DNA of 64,000 bases from Effrenium voratum (lineage: Eukaryota > Sar > Dinophyceae > Suessiales > Symbiodiniaceae), in NCBI GenBank assembly GCA_963377175.1, contig CAUJNA010001524.1, positions 344,592-408,591 of the forward strand, given 5' to 3'. The position numbers and the translations under genes were made by a program. The number at the start of each line of letters is the position of its first letter. The first letter of the stretch is position 1. This document shows, piece by piece, positions 44,901-58,600 of the stretch. The notes under the pieces are model-generated. The model had not been told where the DNA came from and did not search any database. It was given only the letters and a program-made list of their open reading frames with translations.

Positions 44901-47900
44901 CGCTGTTTGTGCGGGGTCAACTTTCGACTGCTTGACCATGCGTTCGCCCCATTCGAATGGCCAAGTTGGCTGTTGGCACTTGGAAAGACCCAAGGTCTGG
45001 TACCCTCCGGGCCTCCAAACCAATGTATGTAGGGTTGCCTGAGTATGCAATTTGGCAACATCTGAACATAGTACTTTCGGCGTGCCTTCGCCAAACTTTG
45101 GCTTTTGCCAACGACCTGAATGGCTTTTTGGGGGTTGGTTCCGACAGCAGCCTGTTTCGCAAGTGACTTGTGCCTGACCAGAAAGTTGATCCCATTCTTT
45201 TCAATCAAGGGCCGTTTGCTGTTTTGTTGTCATGGGGGCTGGGGGGGAGGGAGGGGGGGGAGGGAGCCCCAATAAGCCCCAAATAAGGCCTTATTAGGGG
45301 CTTAATAAGGGCTTATTTGGGCTCCCTCCCCCTCCCCTCCCTCCCCCCCAGCCCCCATGATGTTGGCTGTGGATGCCAATGATTATTTTCCAAACGTCCG
45401 GTTTCTGTGGTTTCTGGGTATGGGGAAGCTAGAAATGCGCGGCGCGGGGTGTTTCCTGCGGCGGACGAGCTTTGTTTCCTAAATGGGAAGCAGCCGGGTT
45501 CCGACTTGACGGAACCCACAACGCAACATACATGCCATGTGTAAGGTAAAGGTATGGCACACAGCTGGAATGTGAGAAGAGGAAGTTTCATCCCTGAAAC
45601 GCCACATGAAAGGCGCAAGGCAAAAGGCAAAGGGTTGAAAGAGAAGGCTCAGCGCACAAGCTTTAGTGTGAACGATGTAACTATGTGTTGTCAACATGGG
45701 GACGCCCCCCAAAAGAACGGTGCTTGCCTGGGTATCTGAAAAGAAGAAGTCCATGTGAAGGAGGTGCTAAATGTTAATGTTACTTGGCTGTTGAGAATTG
45801 ACACCGACCCCTCCATGATGGGTGGGTGTCCTTTTTTTGTTGACAACGGGTTCCTTGTTTTGAGACATACGCTTCGCACAAAAAGTAATCGGGGTACTCA
45901 CCCCCCGAGGGACTTCAAACTTTTAGGAAGACCATTGTAGTGGCAAACAGAAAGTGTTGCCTTTTTCTGGCCAGTCCGCTCGATCGGAAGTCAGGGTATC
46001 ACCACCAGACCCTCGGACCGTAACCTTGAAGGGTAAGCCTGAAATGAGGAGTACAAGAGTAGATCAGGACCAACTCAGTGGTTAAATGGGAGGCATGTGC
46101 CCTAAACATGGCAAACACGTGTCATATGTCTGTTTTCGGCTCTTGTCTGGGTGTCTGCAGATGGGAGAATATAGATGAGTTTTTGAGGGACGCTTTGGGG
46201 GGTTGTTTTGTAGGGACACAGGGAAACCACCTATTTCCCAGAAGAACGATAGCTTGGTTCCGTCAACCAGCCTGAAACAACCGTTTGCAAATGCTGGGCA
46301 CCCCAAACTGCAATTCTGCCATGTCCTTCAAGTAGGTCTATTCAAGTGGCCATTTTCCATAGTTGAGAGCCACCGCTGTAAACGTGTGTTTCTTCCAGAA
46401 AGCAGAAACGGACTCTGTTTGCATTGTGTGGTTTTTAGGTTGGGAATATAGGGAGCCCTGGTTGTGTGAGCGTGCGTTTCCCCAACCCTATCCTTAACCT
46501 CAATTTCCAGTCAAGCCTAACCTTGATCTTAAGCCTTGGTAACCCAACCTCAAGTTCAGCCCAACCCAAATCCTGCTCTAAGCAAGCCTAAGCCTAAGCT
46601 TGGGCACAACCTTGAGAAAACCCCCACCTTCGCCCCAGCCCTCGACCCTCGACCCCTCCCCGCAGGTCCTACCGCGTGCCGGTGGCCGAGGGTTTGCCCA
46701 AAGAGTGGGCAGAGCGCCTGAGCCTGGAGCACCTCATGTCGCACCAGGGCCTCAATATGCACTACGTCAGGCGCGGCTTCTGGTCGAACCATTTTGGGGC
46801 TTCACTAGCTTCATTTGGTGCTTCAGTTCGCCGGCCGTCCGGTTCTTTTGGTTTTCTTCGAGGCTTTTTGGGTTTTAGGGTTTAGGGGGGTGTCCGTGTA
46901 ACCCGCAAAAGTCTTTTAGGATCTGAGGACAGCCTAGATAGGGTTAGCTATAGGATCTCCAACACTAGCTTGTGTTTTTTAGCGTAGACTAGATATGAAT
47001 GTTGCACACTGAAGGAAACTATTTGAGGGCAGTGGTTTTTGGTGCGGTTTCAAGCAAAGAACAACTTTCGTCTAGACATGACGACGGGGAAGTCGGAAGC
47101 GCCAGCTCTCCAAGCCGCGACTGCGCGTTTTTTCCTCCAAAAGGAGATTTGAATTTTGGGGTAGACCAGATATGGCCGTGGGTCAACACCAATGGTACCA
47201 TTTTGGGGTAGGTGCACCACCCATTTTAGACTATTTTAGTGGGGATTGGGACGTTCACTGGGGGTACGAGGTTTTGACCCATAGCCATGTGACAGGAAAT
47301 CTGAACATGTTTTCCTCTGTCTCCGAGCGGGCTACTGGGAAAACCATTTCAGCTAAACTAGGTTAGGTGTGTTGTGTGAAGGGAAAGCGAGTTGGGACAC
47401 CAGCCAGATTGAGCAGAACCCCTGGTTGACTTTGATCACCGCAACCTAGTTAAGAGGGAGCCAAACGATGCCGAGGCAGCGCCCCAGGGTTGACCAGGTT
47501 GACATCGGCCCTCGATTTGGCTGGGTCAAAACATACACTACTGGTTGGTAGGGAGGGTTATCAACTCATTTGGCCATGAACTTCAATTGGGAATCCCTTA
47601 AAAGTGGTTGGTGGACAGAAATCACCACCTAAATGAGGTCAAAAGTCATGCTCAGCTCGAGGGATTTTGTACCATGACTACGAGGCAGCTTCGTCGAGTT
47701 CTTTGGTCCCCAAAAAGAATCAGTGGCCGCAGAATTGGGCGGTGGTTGTGGAAAGTCGGTTTCTGGGACAATTTTCGGTGATGGCAAGGGAACTCCCTGT
47801 AAAGTGCCAAAGTAGTCATGGGGATGGCCCGTGTTGGTATCCCACTTTATGATTAGATAAGCTGAATCTGACCCGAGGCATGCGTTTTCGCACCACCGCT

Positions 47901-50900
47901 TTTGCTTTGGCCCGAGGCTTCCAAATGTGCCTGGGTCATTTGACACTCTGCTTTAAACCCATGCAAGGTCTCCTACGAAAACCACGACCATGGCCTCAAA
48001 ATATGCGGTGGCCTTTCGTCACTGTGGGGTTCGGTACATGGTTGCGCTCATGAAGTTTCCCACAATCAGGAGGACTCACAAATCTTCCCATGTCCAGTCC
48101 CCGAGTTGCGGGTTGAGAGGCTTCATTGGATCTTTTACTCCAAATTCAAGGCTTTTCCCCGCGTAGCGTGGAACCCGGGTGAGCCTGGTCTTTAAGGACC
48201 ATCCCTTCGGCCACCTTGCAAGTTGCCTGAGATGGTAGCCCTGAATAAGCTGATGCTTCCCAGCGCAATCAACACCCGACAAAATTGGAGGGCAGGGGAC
48301 AGTCCCAACCATCGGCGCCACGGCGCTCCCTACAATTTCTTACATGGATTTGGGGTGGACCTTCTCAAAGCCAGCCCTCGTTCCATGCCATTCCCCCAAC
48401 TCGATTGCTCCGTGTCATTTGTAGGAGAGGATGGTAGAAAGCCAATTGACATTCCCCCAAAGCAACCAAAAGGGGGATTGGCCATGTTTCTATTGTTGCA
48501 AACCCCGCATTTCACAATGAATACAGCTCCAGGGCCTTGTTTGGGTGTGCCTTGTTTGGCAAAGGGACATGTGACGGTGACCCCCCCCAACGTGGTTCGC
48601 TCGAATATTGGCGCACTTGCAAGGTCTCCTTTGCGGGGGAGAGTTTGAGGGTATCCTGTTGGAGCTTGCGCAAAACCCGGAAGCCATCCAAGACAACCAA
48701 CTTTGCGAGCCATGAGCCTCAGAGCTAAGGAGAGGGGATACTTAAACAATGCTTGAAGCCAGGGAGCCAAAGAGAACCAATGGCTTCCCCAAAACCTGTG
48801 GATGGTTGAAATCGAAATCCAGAAATCGTACCACTGGGAAACCATGGTTGAAACCATGAGGTTGGTTGGTATTTACACGGGAATCGAACCAGAACCAGGG
48901 TTTCTTTAGGTGGCGCGAGATGGATCTCGCAACCATCCACAGAATCATCAGTTCGTTTGGCTCCGCGTGTACCGCCTCAACACCGCATTGAGAGCAAAAC
49001 ACACGAAAATGTAGCATGAAAAGTAGGCAGTGTCGTGTATCCAATTCCACCAAAGTAGCAGAAATGTCGCTGAAATGTTGATACAAAACCCGTGGGGGGT
49101 TTGCCACAAAAAGGAAAGGCTCCGCCCCGATTTTTTCGGTCAGGGGAGTGCCGCTGGAAGAGCCCTGGCCAGGCCGGACTTACGACTTACGGGGGCGGAA
49201 GTCCCCCTTTACTTGGTGGCTCCCAGCCATCCGGTTCCTTAGCCTTTAGCTTTTTGGTGTTTAGTGGTAGTTTCCATTTAACCCACTAAAAATTAGTCAC
49301 TTTTAGCGGGGGATCTGAGTGCAGCCCAGTTAAAGCGCCAGAATTATGGGGGTGTCTTCATTTTTATGACCTTCGCAAAACGGTTGTGGGTTCAACAAAT
49401 AGGGTACCCCAAAATGGGTTGCCCTGGTAAATGGCAACAAGGACTAAAACCTGCGGTCCATATCCTGGTGATTTCATTTTGACCCACACCCAGACGGGGG
49501 TTGGTTTACAGGGAACCAATCACCGTATGTTGTGATCGTAAACTGTAAGCTGTTTTTCTTCTTCCCCCGTTCAGTACAGTTCACCTTAGCGGGTTCTAGG
49601 TCCGGCTCTAGTTCTCCCTGAAAGGTGATGCCAAACATTGTCCATTTGTTCCGTTTGATATGGCGTTTCGCGTTTGGTCGAGGGGGCCTGCCCGTTTTTT
49701 GGGTTGTCTTAAAGGGACACCGAAGCCCATGTTGGGGGGTCCATCCCTGGCGAATCGAACACCTAAGTGTTGAGCTGGGCCAGTTTCTGTGATGCCAAGG
49801 GAACCCTCTTTGTTGTGATCAAGTAGCTTCCATTTTCTGAACAGAATATCGCTTATTTGTTTGGCTTTCAATTGAACCTTTCGCTCTTGGACATGTTTTC
49901 CCCTGTTGGGTTTAAAGGAAATGCATCACTAGGGCATTTGTCCAGGGTCAAGGGACTGTTTTGTTTTGGCAGCACTACAGGCCGCTAGTTGGGTCCTGCA
50001 AGCATCAGCTTGGGGTCATGTTTCAAGGACATGTCAGGAGAATCATACCCAAAAAGGAGCTCCTTTGCCCGAAAGGAGACTCCCATAAATATCCTATGGG
50101 TTCCTTTCTCCAAAGTGGCACGTTTGACAAGCCGCCCATAAGTTCTGAGTCCACGTTGAGGGCTCCTCAAGGCTACATCTGACTCTGGCTGTTTTTAGGA
50201 ATCGCACCCCCAAAAATCGGCCTCGGTTCTCCTGTTGGTTTTCCAAACTACCAAACAAGGGGTGCCGAGCCTCAACAAACGGCACACCCACTTCTGGGTC
50301 CCGGTGCCGTGAGACGAACTTTGAGCATGTTTTTTTCCAACATGGCCCCAGAAGTCCCCCGAGTTTGAGAAATCCAATTTGTGAAAAGAAGGATCTCTAC
50401 AAGGAAGGGACATCAGTTGTTCCGTGGTTTCCAGCCTCTAAATCGCTTTGTGTTTGGTAGGTTTCCAAGCAAGTGACAAAGGTCAACCTTCTTTTCTGCA
50501 ACTGGGTCCATTAAAGTGACATCATCGGAATTAGCCCCGAACAATTGTCAAAGGAAAACCACCACCACCAGCGATTTTTGAGAACCCCTTCAAATGCCAC
50601 CATTTGGGGCCCAGTGCCAGGGTCGCTGGTTGCATCCCGAGGGGGAAATCAGCTAGGCATCGAGGCGTACGTGCACGGGAACTCCCAGCACAACCCTGGG
50701 CGGGCGGCTCGTCCAAGGACCGGTCTCTCAAATACGTACAATGTCATATATTTATATATATATATATAATATGGCAACCCCCCGCTGGAATACTCAGGTT
50801 TTTGTTCCACAACTTATATTGTTGCTGTAAACATGCGTCCAGTATATATATATATATACACATGTCAAGTCACACCTAAAACAAAACATGTGGCGCGGTG

Positions 50901-53900
50901 TTTGGCTTCAAGCTCTACGAAAGAAAGGCTGTTTTTGCGTCATATTCTGGAGGCGTTTTGTTGGCAACACTTGTACCCTAGTTCCTCACTTCCTGAGTGC
51001 ATGGACGTTCCAAGCTTTAATGGGAAGGCAATTTTAGTGGCAAACAAAAAAGTTTGGGGCCATCCACTCAGGAAGGGAGGTTTGCGCCGCTTTTTTCGCC
51101 GAGTTCTCTGGTTGAAGCTTCTGCTTTGACCAATTGTCAATGCGTGACACAGGCCGCGAAAGACGAGCAACACCTTGGTGTTGTTATTGAGTATTAGCGG
51201 CTGGGTGTTTTTAGTTTTGTTAGGGCTGAGATGCTAGGTGCCCTTCTCGCCCCTTTTTTGGGGGGAGGGTTCCCCTACTAAATATACATATAGACTACAG
51301 AAAAAGGGTGGCCTTATTTTATCCTCTCCACTGGAGGACCTAGGTATTAGCTGTCGGGTGTTTTTAGTTTTGTTAGGGCTGAGAGGGTGCCCCATCAACG
51401 AAATGAGGTGGAGATCATTTTTGAGCCGGGCAGTCGCTTCAAGTACAGCGGCGGGGGCTTCATTCTCCTACAGCGCTTTCGGCGAAAGCTTTCGTGGTCA
51501 CGGCGTGTCCGCCTTTCGAAGGTTTGGGGACTGTCGTTTTTTTTGGAGGTTCCTGGAAGAAGTCTCCCAAACCCTGGATTTTGCGGGTATTTGGCTAACT
51601 TACTGGAGATGGTTTCTTTTGTGAGGTACCCCTTCTTAGTGGTTTGCAAATGACACCCAAAGGCACCATTTTGGGCCCCAGCCAGAAGAAAACCACGGCC
51701 TTTTGCCCATTGCCAGACTTAGCACACCTCTTTTTGAACCTGTCCGTTCTTTGGTTCAACGGGCCAGAGGCTGCCGTGTGTAGCTACACCTTTCCAAACA
51801 TAAGCCATCTGGATAGCGGTCCCGATGGTTCTCCCTTTGGCTGTTTGATGTATCACCTTGGTGTACAGCGTGCAGCTAGACGTTTGGGGAGCCCCCAAGT
51901 GCGCCACAATCGAAACCCAGGAAAGCGAAGGTTAGTCAACCAGAAATGGGTGCGGCAACAACCGCCCTGTTGACTCTGTTCATGTGTTTTGGGCAGACCC
52001 CGTTAGTGCCAGGCTTTGATTGCGACACACTCCTCCCTGTTTGCCCCCAAGAACCCTTTTCTGCGAGGAACGCTGTTTTCCAGAGGAGATGGTTGCACTT
52101 CCATGTTTGGTGGAAGGGAGAATTGCTGTTCAAGCCACCTCCTTGTCTTGCTTCTCGGGAAGTACCTAGTTGGAATGACCCTCACTGAACAATCACTTGC
52201 ATGTTTTTTGCACCAATCCTCAGATTCCCAGAACCTGATTCCCTGCCGAGAACCAGCACAAGTTTTGGGGCCCAGGTGAGGTGAGAGTTGTCCTTACACC
52301 TTGGGACCAGAATTTGGTTGCTCCACCTCAAAGCGATCGGTTGCCTTTTGTTTCTATTTGGGTGTGTCTTTTTTAAGGATTTGCACCCCCCAAAAAATTG
52401 GGCCTCGGTTTCCTTTTGGTTTTCCTTTCAAACCATCAAACAGACAAGTACCTCCAAGAAAAACAGACCCGTTGGTACACTCCCGCTCAATCCTGCTCAG
52501 GGAGCCTTCTTGTGCAGAAACCCCTGGGGACAATGGCTGGTTTCTGAAGAGAACGATGGGAGACGAGACCAACGGGAATCAAGCGTTCTATGTGCTTTGG
52601 GGGCCCTTTGTGCTTTCCTACAAGGCTTTGTTATCCCTGATTTTCCAGGCATCCTTCTCGAGCCTCGAACAGGTCCGACCAAAAATCGCATGGGATTCGG
52701 GCTCCGAAGGATGACCAGAATGGGTTCGTCCCTCCGGGTGAAACTTCCCTGCCAAGGACCACATTAGGTCTTGCGAGCAACCCTGTTTTAGGTTCACAGT
52801 AGCTTAACCCCGGAACTGAGGGGTGATTTGGGTGGTAAGTATCTCAGCTGTCCAAGGCTCACCTGAAAAATCCAGTTGGGTTCTCCAGTGGCCCATCCAA
52901 AGGTGATCACCTTTTATGCAACCAGGTCCTTCGGGCAGGTGAGCGGGGTTAATGGTAGACAATCCCGGCCAGAAAGCCCTTTGGTTCTCAACTATGTTGG
53001 GGTACCTTTTCGGGTGACTTAGTAACTTGTTGGCAACTTGGGTGATAGCCCACTTGTAGGTCCCCCTCTGCGGCCTTAATCCTGTCAGCTGTGGGTTATA
53101 TCCCAGGTGGCTAACCACTTCCTTTCTTGGCCACGAACATGAAATTAGACCCCTAAAGAAATCCAGGGTTTGATTAGGACGGTCCAACCAATTAGCACCT
53201 CTCTGCCTGAGTTCCCAGGTTTCAATTATGACTCGCAGAATTCCCTCTTGGTGCTCAAGGAAATGAGCTGGAATGATCCCAAGAAAACCCATCCCCGAGT
53301 TGGTTTCCTTGAAGGGGAATCCCCTTCCGGTTCATTCCCAACACCCGGAACGGTCAGTCCCCACCTATCGCACCAGCAAGTTATGTTGACTCGGTGTTCT
53401 GGGGTTGTCAAAGTCAGCAAATGGGGGTGTTTCCCTCGAACCTACCACGGGGTGACTTTGATGATAGAACAAAAGGGCCAGAATGGTGATTCCCCACCTA
53501 TTTTGCCAGCTCAATTCCCCAGGTACATTCTGGAGCTCCACTCTGGACAGAGCATTGACGCGCTGCTTAGGCCCTTCCTGGACCGGGGTTTGAAGGGATT
53601 GGGCGGAGCGAGGTTCATTTTTTTTGGGCTGAACCGGCGACCCTGGTTTGGTAGGCTCTCTTTGATCAGCTTACTTAGAACTTTGGGGGACCTCCTTTTT
53701 CGGTTCCATGTTATTTTGGGAGTACTGTGCAGACTTTTTGTGGAATCTTTTAAAGGGTTCCTCAGTAAGACTTAGCACTTTGGGGGACCTCCTTTTCCGG
53801 TTCCATATCGATTTGGGGATGAGAGGTGCAAAAACAAATGTCTTGTCAGGCGAAGACCCCTAGCTGTCGGAATTCCCTTTGAAGGGTCCCAGAGTAAGGT

Positions 53901-54874
53901 TTAAGAGGAACCGTTGGGGGAGGGGGAGTTCTGGGAGGGCGGTTGTTGGGGGGCTTGGTATTTGAGCTAAGTGTCAAAAGAATCTGGTGGCTCCCAGCCA
54001 TCCGGTTCCTTAGCTTAACTTTTTAGTGTTCAGTGGGGTTTTCCATTTCACCCACCAAAAGTTAGTCACTTGCGGGGGATCTGAGGACAGGTCAGTAAAG
54101 AGAATCCGTTAAGGGTTGCGGGAATTGCCCCACCTCTGTGATACTTCCACAAGACGCATTTTTCACTTGCAGGGGCCCCCTTCTTTGTATCATCGAAGTA
54201 ATTTTAACCCCGGATTAGTAGGGGGTGTCCCTTCCCTCTTTGTGGGAGCCTTCCTTCACTATTGTGTGTGTGACACCTATTAGTAGGAAAGGTTTAATCA
54301 ATCCAGGGTTCCTATTCAGGAACAACGCCCTGGTTTGCACACCTGAAGGGTTTGGCTGCCTTCCCATTTTCTGGGACAGTTTTGTCCATTTGACTTCCAG
54401 ACGAGAAACCCACGCAAAAGCAGCAAGTGTCCGGAAGTCCCGCGTCGGTGTCCTGTGACTCCAGTAAAAGGACTTCCAGGACTTCTTACTTGTTGTTTGT
54501 TTGTTTGTTTGTTTGTTTGTTTGTTTGTGTTTTCTAAAGAAATCTATAACATGAGTTTCCAGTATTGCTTTTGCTTTTCGGATTTTCCGTTGAGGTTCAG
54601 GTTGTCCCTTCGCGAGGACGAGCTGGGTCTGGCGAACATCACCTTCGACGTTGTGGACGCGCACCACTCGCATCGCCTCTACGTGCCGGGCGTGCAGGCT
54701 GATCTGTTTCAAGTGGCTGCGCCAGGGACTCAAGGCGCCCTGTTTGAAGGTGCCGTGTTTGGGGTTGTTTGAAGGAAACGCAAGGTTAGTTGCAGATAGA
54801 TAGATAGATAGATAGACAGATAGATAGATAGATAGATAGAGATAGATAGATAGAGATAGATGGATAGATAGATG

Positions 54875-54907
<33 letters not shown>

Positions 54908-55663
54908 ATACATAGATAGATAGAAAGTAAATAGTTAGATAGATTAGATTAGATTAGATTAGGTTAGATAGATCGATCTAGATAGATAGATAGTGAGATG
55001 GATAGATAGCTAGATAGATAGATAGATAGAAAGTAGATAGTTAGATAGATTAGATTAGATTAGATCAGATCAGATCAGATTAGATAGATCGATCAATAGA
55101 TAAATAGAAAGTAGATAGTTAGATAGATAGATAGATAGATAGATAGGTAGGAAACTACAGAGATAGATAGACAAAAAGGGACTCACCTAATTGTTTGATG
55201 TCCCTCAGATGTCCCCACGGCCCAATATCAGATAACCCGTCAGGTGGATTGGATTTGTTTGGACTTGGACTTGAACCCCTGGTTCTTGGTAAATGAGAAA
55301 CCGGAAACCACCGATTCGGCTCCACCATTTGGAGGCCTGTTGCTTTTCCCATTTGTGCTCAGTGTAGCTATGATCGCCCAGGCGACTCGAGCTTTTGAGC
55401 CCGATTGGGTTGACGAGAGCTTTAGCAGTTGATCCACTTACTCGAAGAGGGTCTCTATTTGCTCCAGAGGGAGTTTTACACTCACTTTTTTCGGGGTTGA
55501 CTTTGATACTGGTCAAACACAGCAATGGGGCCATATCTCCGCATGGTCCAAAGGTATGCTGCCCTACCAACACCCGAAAGGGCCGATGAGAAGCACTCGT
55601 TTGAGCCCGCCGGCCCAGGGGTTGACCTGAGGCTTTCTAGGGGTAACCGCGGAAATATATTTG

Positions 55664-55694
<31 letters not shown>

Positions 55695-58600
55695 ATGTGT
55701 ATATATATGTAATAATTATTATCACGCGTGTTTTGTTTGTTTTCCTATTCATTATATTTTCGTTTTTGGAAGTCCATAGAACAAAATCGCCCGAGCCCCT
55801 GGATTTTGTGGGTATTCGTCTAATTCCCTCAAGAATTCCCTGGAGATGTTTTGTTCATGTTTCTTTTCGAGGATCCCCATGGTTGTGTCTTTAAAAGGAA
55901 CACGAAAAGGAACACCCACCGCCTTTTTTCCCCCACGCCCACGCGGCACGCTGGCAGGACGGGCGCCCGGTGCGGAAGCGCTTCCCGCCGCTGGCAGCGG
56001 GAGCCTTCGGCAGCTTGCGGGACATGCAGCGCTTCCAGGCGGAGCTCGAGCGAACTCGACAAGTCGGGAACGGAGCGAAGTGTGGCGCGAGGTCCATGGG
56101 GGGAACTGCAAACACTACACCACATATTTGCATATATATATATATATACAGATTACAAAATATATTAATATGTACATATATATATACGTATACCTTATCA
56201 TACACACATTCAGGTATGTATCACAGAGTCACACATGTGTATATATATATTAGTTATATATATATATTATGTACACATATTTAGAAATACATCCATGCAT
56301 GCACATACTTCTGTATATACATATGCACATATCGCATATCTTAATCGCATACATGTGTGTGTCTGTGTCTCACGTATATATCTATCTATCTAATATATCT
56401 ATATAGTTTATTTATCTATTCATTTATGTATCCATTCATCCATCCAATCTAATCTAATCTCATCTCATCTAATCTAATCTAATCTAATCTAATCTAATCC
56501 ATCAATCTAACCTAGCCTAACCGAACCTAACCTAGCCTAGCCTAGCCTAGCCTATCGTATCCTATCCTATCCTATCCTATCCATCTATCTATCTATCTAT
56601 GTATCTATCTCTCTATCTATCTCTCTCTAAATATTTTGAGTTATTTTTATCGGATGGCCATACCCCGTATACCCCGAAAGGTAAAGCCCGAATAAGGGGT
56701 AAATAAGGGATATACCAAACAACATATCAAGCCAACCATAAATGCACTATGGTCGACACCCATGCACTTGGGGTTGGTATGGATGATGATTGAACCCGTC
56801 AAGCCAAACGTACTGTGGATGAACACATTTTCATTGTGTGGCACCAGTCGGTTGGCCAGTAGTCTCATAGGATTTTATCGATCCCCACAGAGTGATTTAG
56901 TCCATCCACAGCATGTCCAATCATTGCAAGCCGCTCTGTAAGTCTACCCCGTTCCCTTTGGGAAGTGGTGTTTTTTGGGGGTAGTGGAACCTCTGAGAGT
57001 TAGATCAATGGAAATTCGGTCTGCAAAAAAACATATATATATATATATATATACACACTTTTCCAGCCTGTATGACATGACCTACAATCAATACTCATTC
57101 AGAGCCATGGCAAGGGGAGCCATTGCAACCACTAGTGGCAATTAGGGACCATTGCGGACCATTCCGGACCATTCAGGGCCATAGCCCGCCTATGGCTCCC
57201 CTTGGCATGGCTCTGAATCAGTATTGGGTAGATAGGGAAACTGCGTCATGAGCTCATGTGTGCTAAAAGGTGAGTGTAGAGTAGTGGAGAAACAGATACC
57301 GTGTGTATACCCGGAACCAAAGGGACAAAACCTCTGAAGCGCCCCTAATTTCGAAACGCATCCAAATATCAATGATCCCACCCTCGACCAGATCCCAAAA
57401 ATGGCCACACATCGGTGTTTGGCTTCTTGATCACCTATCCCGTGATTACCCCTCACGTGGGGTTCACCGGACCTTAGGTATGGCCGGTTTGGTGGTCCCA
57501 TCAATATATTTGGACGAGCTGCTTTTGTTTGCAAAGCTGTTCGCACCTTGATCTGGTGTATGATCGCGTGCTGTGTCTGACCAGAACAACTCAACCAAGG
57601 GAAAGGGAGAGAGGAGAGAACAGAACAAATCACAGCCTGGAAATCAGGAATCCCATTCATGGGTGAGCTCGTTTTAAGTTTTTGCCCCAAATCGGTGAGC
57701 TAGTTATAATTGCCCCATCTACTTCCCATTGGAAACTGTCTTAAACTCGCTCCCCAAGTTCCCGGACCTGATACTGTTTCAAACAGTTCCGACTTTTTCT
57801 GGCCGATCCACGCCATCGAAAGTGAAAAAAGAAGAAGAAGAAGAAGAAGAAGAAGAGCCTGTTTGGGAAGAGAAGTGTCCACTGCAGTTTGGGCACTTCC
57901 CGACCTAAGTGTTTTGAGGCAACCTCCAGACCTGTAGAGACCATTGTCCTTTATTCCTTTGGGAGGGGGCATGTTCCACAAACCGAAATCGGCTGCCTTC
58001 CCCCCCCCATCCATCTCAATCTCAAGCTACTGGAGGTCTTTTGCGAACGAGACCACTTTGATTTGCCAGTGGCGGTGTCCCCTTTTTACTCAATGTGGTT
58101 TCGACCTTTCGAAAACAACGCGCCATGTGGCACTTGGCGTCAAGTTTCCAAAAGCTAAACGCCAATTCCCAAGCCGCCTTTCCTGCGCCAGCGCCAGACA
58201 GCGAATTGTTGTTGGCCCTTGAGACCTTTTTCGGTCAATCCACTAGTCAGCCAGTAGAGCAGACCTGCTGTGGATGGACGAAACCCTGCAGGGGGATCAA
58301 AGTCAGAAACCAGCTTCTGACGGGTGGTGCGAAGTGGATTTCGCAACCATTCACAGTATGTCCGTGTGAACCATACGCCATTTGTTTTCAAGCAGCCCCC
58401 TAGAAATCACTGTACAGTGCTCAACATGAGCATTGCACATTCCTATGAAGGGTTGAACAGACATATGTAATGTTGACCCCATATGAATGAACCCCAGTTT
58501 ATTAATCGGGGGTGTCCCTGAATTTTGTGGGGAATCATCACTTTTGGAGGGGCCAAACCCCCCCCCTATTAATAAACAGGTTGGTTGATTAATAAGGAGT

